A stretch of DNA of 9,216 nucleotides from Trebonia sp. (GTDB taxonomy: Bacteria; Actinomycetota; Actinomycetes; Streptosporangiales; Streptosporangiaceae). The notes beneath the pieces were generated by a model. It was not told the DNA's origin and searched no databases. It saw only the letters and a list, made by a program, of their open reading frames with translations. The position numbers and the translations under genes were made by a program. The stretch is taken from positions 1 through 9,216 of the forward strand of contig JASHPP010000243.1 in the NCBI GenBank assembly GCA_030038035.1. The letters run 5' to 3'. Below, in pieces: positions 6,923-9,216 of the stretch; positions within the stretch are counted from its first letter, which is position 1, and each line of letters begins with the position of its first letter.

Positions 6923-7945
6923 ATGAACAATCAGGTACACGCGGTGCGCGGCATGGCCAGGCCGACGATGAAGGACGTCGCCTTCCGGGCGGGCGTCGCC
7001 CTCAAGACGGTGTCCCGGGTGGTGAACGGCGAACCCGGCGTGACACCGGAGACCACCAAGCGCGTGCGTGGCGCGATCGAGGACCTCGGCTTCCGGCGCA
7101 ACGAAAGTGCCCGGCTGCTGCGGACCGGCAGGACCGCCACGCTCGGCTTCATCGCCGACAACTGCGGCGACCCGGACTACGCCGCGGTGTGCCGCGGGGT
7201 CGAGGAGGTGGCACGGGACCACGGGTTCCTGGTCTTCACCGGGTCGACGGACGGCGACCCGGACCGGGAGGAGAGCCTCGCCCTGGCGCTGTGCGCCCGC
7301 CGTGTCGACGGCCTGATCCTCGCTCCCGCCCCGGGGGATCACGCGTACCTGGCACCGGAGATCGAGGCGGGCGTGGCGACGGTGTTCGTCCTGCGGCCGC
7401 CCGAGCTGGCGGGGCGCGACGTCGTGCTCGCCGACGAGCGCGGCGGCGCGAAGGCCGCGGTCGCGCACCTCATCGCGCAGGGCCATCGGCGGATCGGCTT
7501 TCTCGGCGGCGACCTGTCCGGGTACCGGTCCCGCCAGCTCATGTCGGGCTACGCCGAGGCGATGGCGGCGGGGGGGCTGCCGGCGGATCCGGCCTGGACG
7601 ACGCTGGCCCCGCAGCGGCTGGCTGACTCCGCGGTGACCGCGGTGCTGTGCGGCAGCCGGGAGCACACGCTGCGCGCGCTGCGCGCCATCGCCGCCGCCG
7701 GGCACACGCGCACGGCGCCGGGGCGGACGCGGCGGGTGGCTGTCGTCGGGTTCGGCGACTTCGAGCTCGCCGATCTCGTCTCGCCGGGGGTCACGGTGGT
7801 GAGCTACGACCCGGCCGCGATCGGCCGCACCGCGGGTGAACTGCTCATCCGCCGGATAACGGGCGAGGACGGCCCGGCCCGGCGGGTAGAGCTCCCGACC
7901 CGGCTGATTCCCCGCGGCTCCGCCGAGTTCCCGCCGCAGGAGTAG
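6923..7945 (+). CDS. LacI family DNA-binding transcriptional regulator
   Basis: This 340-aa protein has an N-terminal LacI-type helix-turn-helix (residues ~15-35, MKDVAFRAGVALKTVSRVVN), a hinge segment (NESARLLRTGRT, 60-71) and a periplasmic-binding-protein-like ligand and dimerisation domain to the end. Landmarks in the latter are TLGFIADN, GHRRIGFLGG, a RSRQLMSGY segment and ELLIRRITGE. Family length is about 330-345, so it is complete. The ATG at 6923 has GGGGGGAAG (6912-6920) just before it; the ATG at 6953 lacks a ribosome site. Two usual effector-pocket motifs differ: the family CAND is CGSR here, and GFDD is GFGD. It is divergent from the KimA-like permease and probably regulates that gene and itself. 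The effector is unknown. Its stop lies 18 bp from the stop of the convergent 61-aa gene. Confidence 0.93.
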   Translation: MNNQVHAVRGMARPTMKDVAFRAGVALKTVSRVVNGEPGVTPETTKRVRGAIEDLGFRRNESARLLRTGRTATLGFIADNCGDPDYAAVCRGVEEVARDHGFLVFTGSTDGDPDREESLALALCARRVDGLILAPAPGDHAYLAPEIEAGVATVFVLRPPELAGRDVVLADERGGAKAAVAHLIAQGHRRIGFLGGDLSGYRSRQLMSGYAEAMAAGGLPADPAWTTLAPQRLADSAVTAVLCGSREHTLRALRAIAAAGHTRTAPGRTRRVAVVGFGDFELADLVSPGVTVVSYDPAAIGRTAGELLIRRITGEDGPARRVELPTRLIPRGSAEFPPQE

Positions 7946-7950
7946 CGGGA
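7929..7950 (+). terminator. Possible weak terminator hairpin after lacI
   Basis: TCCCGC (7929-7934) pairs with GCGGGA (7945-7950) around a 10-nt loop, overlapping the lacI stop. A GGCGCGCC palindrome (7952-7959) follows in the 18-bp gap between the convergent stop codons. Stems are short and no T tract follows. Confidence 0.25.
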
Positions 7951-7963
7951 CGGCGCGCCCGGG

Positions 7964-8149
7964 TCAGTGTGCCAGCAGGGCGCCCACGATCGCGGCGAGC
8001 ACGGCGACCGCGACCACGATCGCGATGAGCAGCCCGACCTTGGACCCCGGGGCGCGCATCTGCCAGGGCGCCGGAAGGTCGTCCTGACGTTCGGCGAACG
8101 CGCGGAAACGCGCCGTGCTCGCGCTCAGGTCATCGTCAGTTTCTGACAT
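7964..8149 (-). CDS. Small single-helix membrane protein, function unknown
   Basis: This 61-aa protein has an acidic, polar N-terminal part (about residues 1-36, MSETDDDLSASTARFRAFAE and following) and one strong hydrophobic segment (~38-60, VGLLIAIVVAVAVLAAIVGA) at the C-terminus. That is the layout of a tail-anchored protein with its N-terminus in the cytoplasm. I recognise no family motif. The ATG at 8149 lacks a ribosome site. A TAnnnT-type element (TAAAGT, 8158-8163 on the - strand) about 8 bp upstream suggests a leaderless transcript, while the 19-bp gap after the Lrp-type gene allows co-transcription with it. Coding status rests on a clean start and stop, a coherent membrane helix and fit between neighbours, so it is probable rather than certain. 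Confidence 0.72.
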   Translation of the reverse strand: MSETDDDLSASTARFRAFAERQDDLPAPWQMRAPGSKVGLLIAIVVAVAVLAAIVGALLAH

Positions 8150-8157
8150 GACATGAG

Positions 8158-8163
8158 ACTTTA
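8158..8163 (-). promoter_or_regulatory. Possible -10 element for the 61-aa gene
   Basis: TAAAGT on the - strand fits the actinobacterial TAnnnT -10 pattern. It would place transcription start at about the ATG at 8149, matching that gene's missing ribosome site. No convincing -35 is seen at 17-18 bp, and the element lies directly after the stop of the Lrp-type gene. Confidence 0.3.
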
Positions 8164-8168
8164 GTCCG

Positions 8169-8633
8169 CTACGCGCGCTCAGACGGGGCGAACGAGTCGG
8201 CTCGTTCGACCAGTCTCGATAGCACGATCGCGCTCCGCGTGCGAAGCACGAAGGGCTCGGCGCCGATTCTTTCCATAACGCGTTCGAAGTGCTTCACATT
8301 AGCGGCCCTGATGTGCACGAGCGCGTCCGCTTCGCCGGTCACCGTGCAGGCGTCCGCGACCTCCGGGTACCGCCGCACCACCGCCGCGATCTCAGCAGGG
8401 GAGGTCCGCCCGCCGCAGAACAGCTCCACGTACGCCTCGGTGGTCCAGCCGAGGGCGGCCGGGTCGACCCGCGCGGAGAATCCCGTGATCGCCCCGGATG
8501 CGCGCAGCCGGTCCACCCGCCGCTTGACCGCGGGGGCGGACAGGCCGATCTCGTTCCCGATCGCCGCGTAGCTGGCGCGGGCGTCCCTGATCAGCGCGGT
8601 GATGATCCGCGCGTCGATGTCGTCCAGGCTCAT
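8169..8633 (-). CDS. Lrp/AsnC family transcriptional regulator
   Basis: This 154-aa protein has the family's usual length and layout: an N-terminal helix-turn-helix (about residues 4-45, with DDIDARIITALIRDARAS, IGNEIGLSAPAVKRRVDRL) and a C-terminal RAM/effector domain (~65-140, including YPEVADACTVTGEADALVHI). The ATG at 8633 is chosen because MSLDDIDARI is the standard family opening and GGTGAG lies just upstream. The frame stays open to a GTG at 8720, but that would add a 29-residue Arg/Gly-rich tail not typical of the family. It is divergent from the ureohydrolase gene, an arrangement typical of a regulator controlling an amino-acid or polyamine catabolic gene, and may co-transcribe the 61-aa gene 19 bp downstream. 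The ligand is probably an amino acid or derivative, but the sequence does not show which. Confidence 0.93.
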   Translation of the reverse strand: MSLDDIDARIITALIRDARASYAAIGNEIGLSAPAVKRRVDRLRASGAITGFSARVDPAALGWTTEAYVELFCGGRTSPAEIAAVVRRYPEVADACTVTGEADALVHIRAANVKHFERVMERIGAEPFVLRTRSAIVLSRLVERADSFAPSERA

Positions 8634-8697
8634 CGACTCACCATCATGACACCCGTGCGGGCCGCGCCGCCCGCGCCGCCCGCCCCGGGGAAGGGTT

Positions 8698-8728
8698 GAG
8701 GCTCGGTGTCCCGCTTTCACCGAGCCTC
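8698..8728. repeat. Perfect 11-bp inverted repeat in the Lrp/ureohydrolase leader
   Basis: GAGGCTCGGTG (8698-8708) and CACCGAGCCTC (8718-8728) are exact reverse complements separated by 9 nt (TCCCGCTTT). The stem would be very stable in RNA from either strand. It lies 65 bp before the Lrp-type start and 175 bp before the ureohydrolase start, with no T tract on either side. It could be an attenuator, a terminator of an unannotated transcript, or a protein-binding site. Confidence 0.7.
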
Positions 8729-8830
8729 GTGAGTAAGACGCCCCAGCTAGGGCACTGGTTTACCGTCTCGGCCCATATCTGCATCTCGTGATGATAACGA
8801 CTGCTGTGCGGCGTCATCGCCGTCCGGGGC

Positions 8831-8836
8831 TAGGGT
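8831..8836 (+). promoter_or_regulatory. Possible -10 element for the ureohydrolase gene
   Basis: TAGGGT fits the TAnnnT -10 pattern common in actinomycetes. A transcript starting about 7 bp later would begin almost at the ATG of the 21-codon ORF at 8845 and about 60 nt before the ureohydrolase ATG. No good -35 is visible at standard spacing. Confidence 0.35.
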
Positions 8837-8844
8837 GATGGGTG

Positions 8845-8910
8845 ATGATTGTCCCGCGACCGCGGGGGCTTGCCGCAGAACCGCTGCCCGAGATGGGAAA
8901 ACATGCCTGA
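8845..8910 (+). CDS. Possible 21-aa leader ORF overlapping the ureohydrolase start
   Basis: This ATG-to-TGA frame of 21 codons starts MIVPRPRGLAA and overlaps the first 8 bp of the ureohydrolase gene in another frame. AGGGTGATGGG (8832-8842) just upstream could act as a ribosome site, or the mRNA could be leaderless if TAGGGT is the -10. A CCCGCG/CGCGGG hairpin (8853-8866) lies inside it. Such ORFs arise often by chance, so translation is only a possibility. Confidence 0.25.
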   Translation: MIVPRPRGLAAEPLPEMGKHA

Positions 8911-9216
8911 ACCCGAGATGACCCGCGCCATGTACGGGCCCGAGATCACCTTCCTCGGCGTGCCGGGCGCGGAGCTGAGCGCCGTGGCCGGCCTGGGTCT
9001 GGACGCCGTGTTCGTGGGCGCCCCGTTCGACGGCGGCACCTCGCACAGGCCGGGTACCCGGTTCGGGCCGCAGGCCATCCGGGGCACGGACTACCTGCCG
9101 CACGACGCATCCCGGCCGCACCTGGCGCTCGGCGTCGATCCGCTGCGGGAGCTGCGGGTCGCCGACGTCGGCGACGTCGTCATGCCGGCCGGGGAAACGG
9201 AGCAGTCGCTGCGGCG
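8903..9216 (+). CDS. speB: Agmatinase/ureohydrolase family protein, 5' part (cut by right edge)
   Basis: The first 104 codons belong to an arginase/agmatinase-family enzyme, the manganese hydrolases that release urea from agmatine, guanidinobutyrate or related guanidino compounds. Diagnostic blocks are MYGPEITFLGVP at the start, VFVGAPFDGGTSHRPGTRFGP (residues ~36-56), AIRGTDYLPHD and the strand ELRVADVGDVVMPAG. The GTSxRPGxRFGP loop is characteristic of the agmatinase/guanidinobutyrase branch. The metal-binding motifs (GGDHS and the two Asp-rich motifs) lie beyond the window, so activity and substrate cannot be judged. The ATG at 8903 follows GATGGGAAA (8893-8901). Agmatine is the default substrate call, but guanidinobutyrate or guanidinopropionate are equally compatible with what is visible. 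The divergent Lrp-type gene is the likely regulator. Confidence 0.88.
   Translation, partial: MPEPEMTRAMYGPEITFLGVPGAELSAVAGLGLDAVFVGAPFDGGTSHRPGTRFGPQAIRGTDYLPHDASRPHLALGVDPLRELRVADVGDVVMPAGETEQSLR

Larger units (their letters stand above)
8634..8902. promoter_or_regulatory. Divergent Lrp/ureohydrolase intergenic region
   Basis: This 269-bp region holds a GC-only simple-sequence stretch built of GCCGCCCGC-like units (about 8660-8690), a perfect 11-bp inverted repeat (8698-8728) and an AT-richer centre (about 8755-8800) that could bind Lrp. It also holds a + strand TAGGGT (8831-8836) fitting a -10 and a 21-codon ORF (8845-8910) running into the ureohydrolase start. No tRNA or known riboswitch pattern was recognised. 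Confidence 0.5.

Noticed and set aside
6811..6930. Extension of the permease to a TTG at 6930
   Set aside because: It would overlap the lacI start and consume the whole divergent promoter region; the family N-terminus fits the GTG at 6810.
6818..7705. 295-aa - strand frame opposite lacI
   Set aside because: It is a shadow with low-complexity Arg/Gly/Pro content and no family features; lacI has a complete domain set in its own frame.
8634..8720. 29-residue N-terminal extension of the Lrp-type regulator
   Set aside because: Its GTG lies inside the inverted repeat and the added stretch is basic low-complexity; Lrp proteins normally start just before the DDIDARI motif.
8634..8902. tRNA or small structured RNA gene in the intergenic region
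   Set aside because: No T-loop (GGTTCRA) or anticodon-stem pattern was found on either strand; only the simple inverted repeat is evident.

Overview
The window is GC-rich throughout, uses GTG as well as ATG starts, and has short intergenic gaps. Its gene families (a short KdpD/KdpE pair, a PiT transporter followed by a DUF3349 gene, an actinobacterial-style SDR, LacI and Lrp regulators) point to a high-GC actinomycete chromosome. I cannot name the genus. I see no mobile element, CRISPR array, rRNA or tRNA, so this looks like ordinary chromosomal sequence rich in transport and regulation genes.

Region 1 (1-2231) is the 3' part of kdpD, cut by the left window edge, followed 15 bp later by kdpE. 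Together they form the potassium/osmotic two-component system. A compound hairpin overlapping the kdpE stop probably ends this unit.

Region 2 (2232-4131) is a three-gene + strand phosphate-transport cluster: a PiT-type phosphate permease, an 88-aa two-helix membrane protein and a 100-aa DUF3349 protein. The order matches pitA-Rv0544c-Rv0543c of Mycobacterium tuberculosis. The AT-richer leader before pit holds five 11-bp-phased units resembling the actinobacterial PHO box. This is the most testable regulatory signal in the window.

Region 3 (4132-6810, - strand) holds an SDR oxidoreductase, convergent with the DUF3349 gene, and a KimA-like APC permease with a C-terminal cytoplasmic domain. The SDR seems to lack the usual catalytic Ser and the Thr-Asp after its PGW motif. 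The permease keeps part of the potassium-site residue set known from Bacillus KimA and changes two of them.

Region 4 (6811-7945) is a 112-bp divergent promoter region with repeated operator-like sequences, then a LacI-family regulator on +.

Region 5 (7946-9216) holds, on -, a 61-aa single-helix membrane protein and an Lrp/AsnC regulator. A 269-bp divergent intergenic region containing a perfect 11-bp hairpin separates these from the start of an agmatinase-type ureohydrolase on +, cut by the right edge. A 21-codon ORF overlaps the ureohydrolase start.

The common theme is ion homeostasis: potassium sensing by KdpDE, probable potassium or amino-acid uptake by the KimA-like permease, and phosphate uptake by Pit. 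A separate regulator-plus-catabolism pair (Lrp and ureohydrolase) sits at the right end. No clearly new multi-gene system is evident. The best leads are the PHO-box-like array, the substituted KimA-like permease, the SDR with altered active-site residues, and the structured Lrp/ureohydrolase leader.
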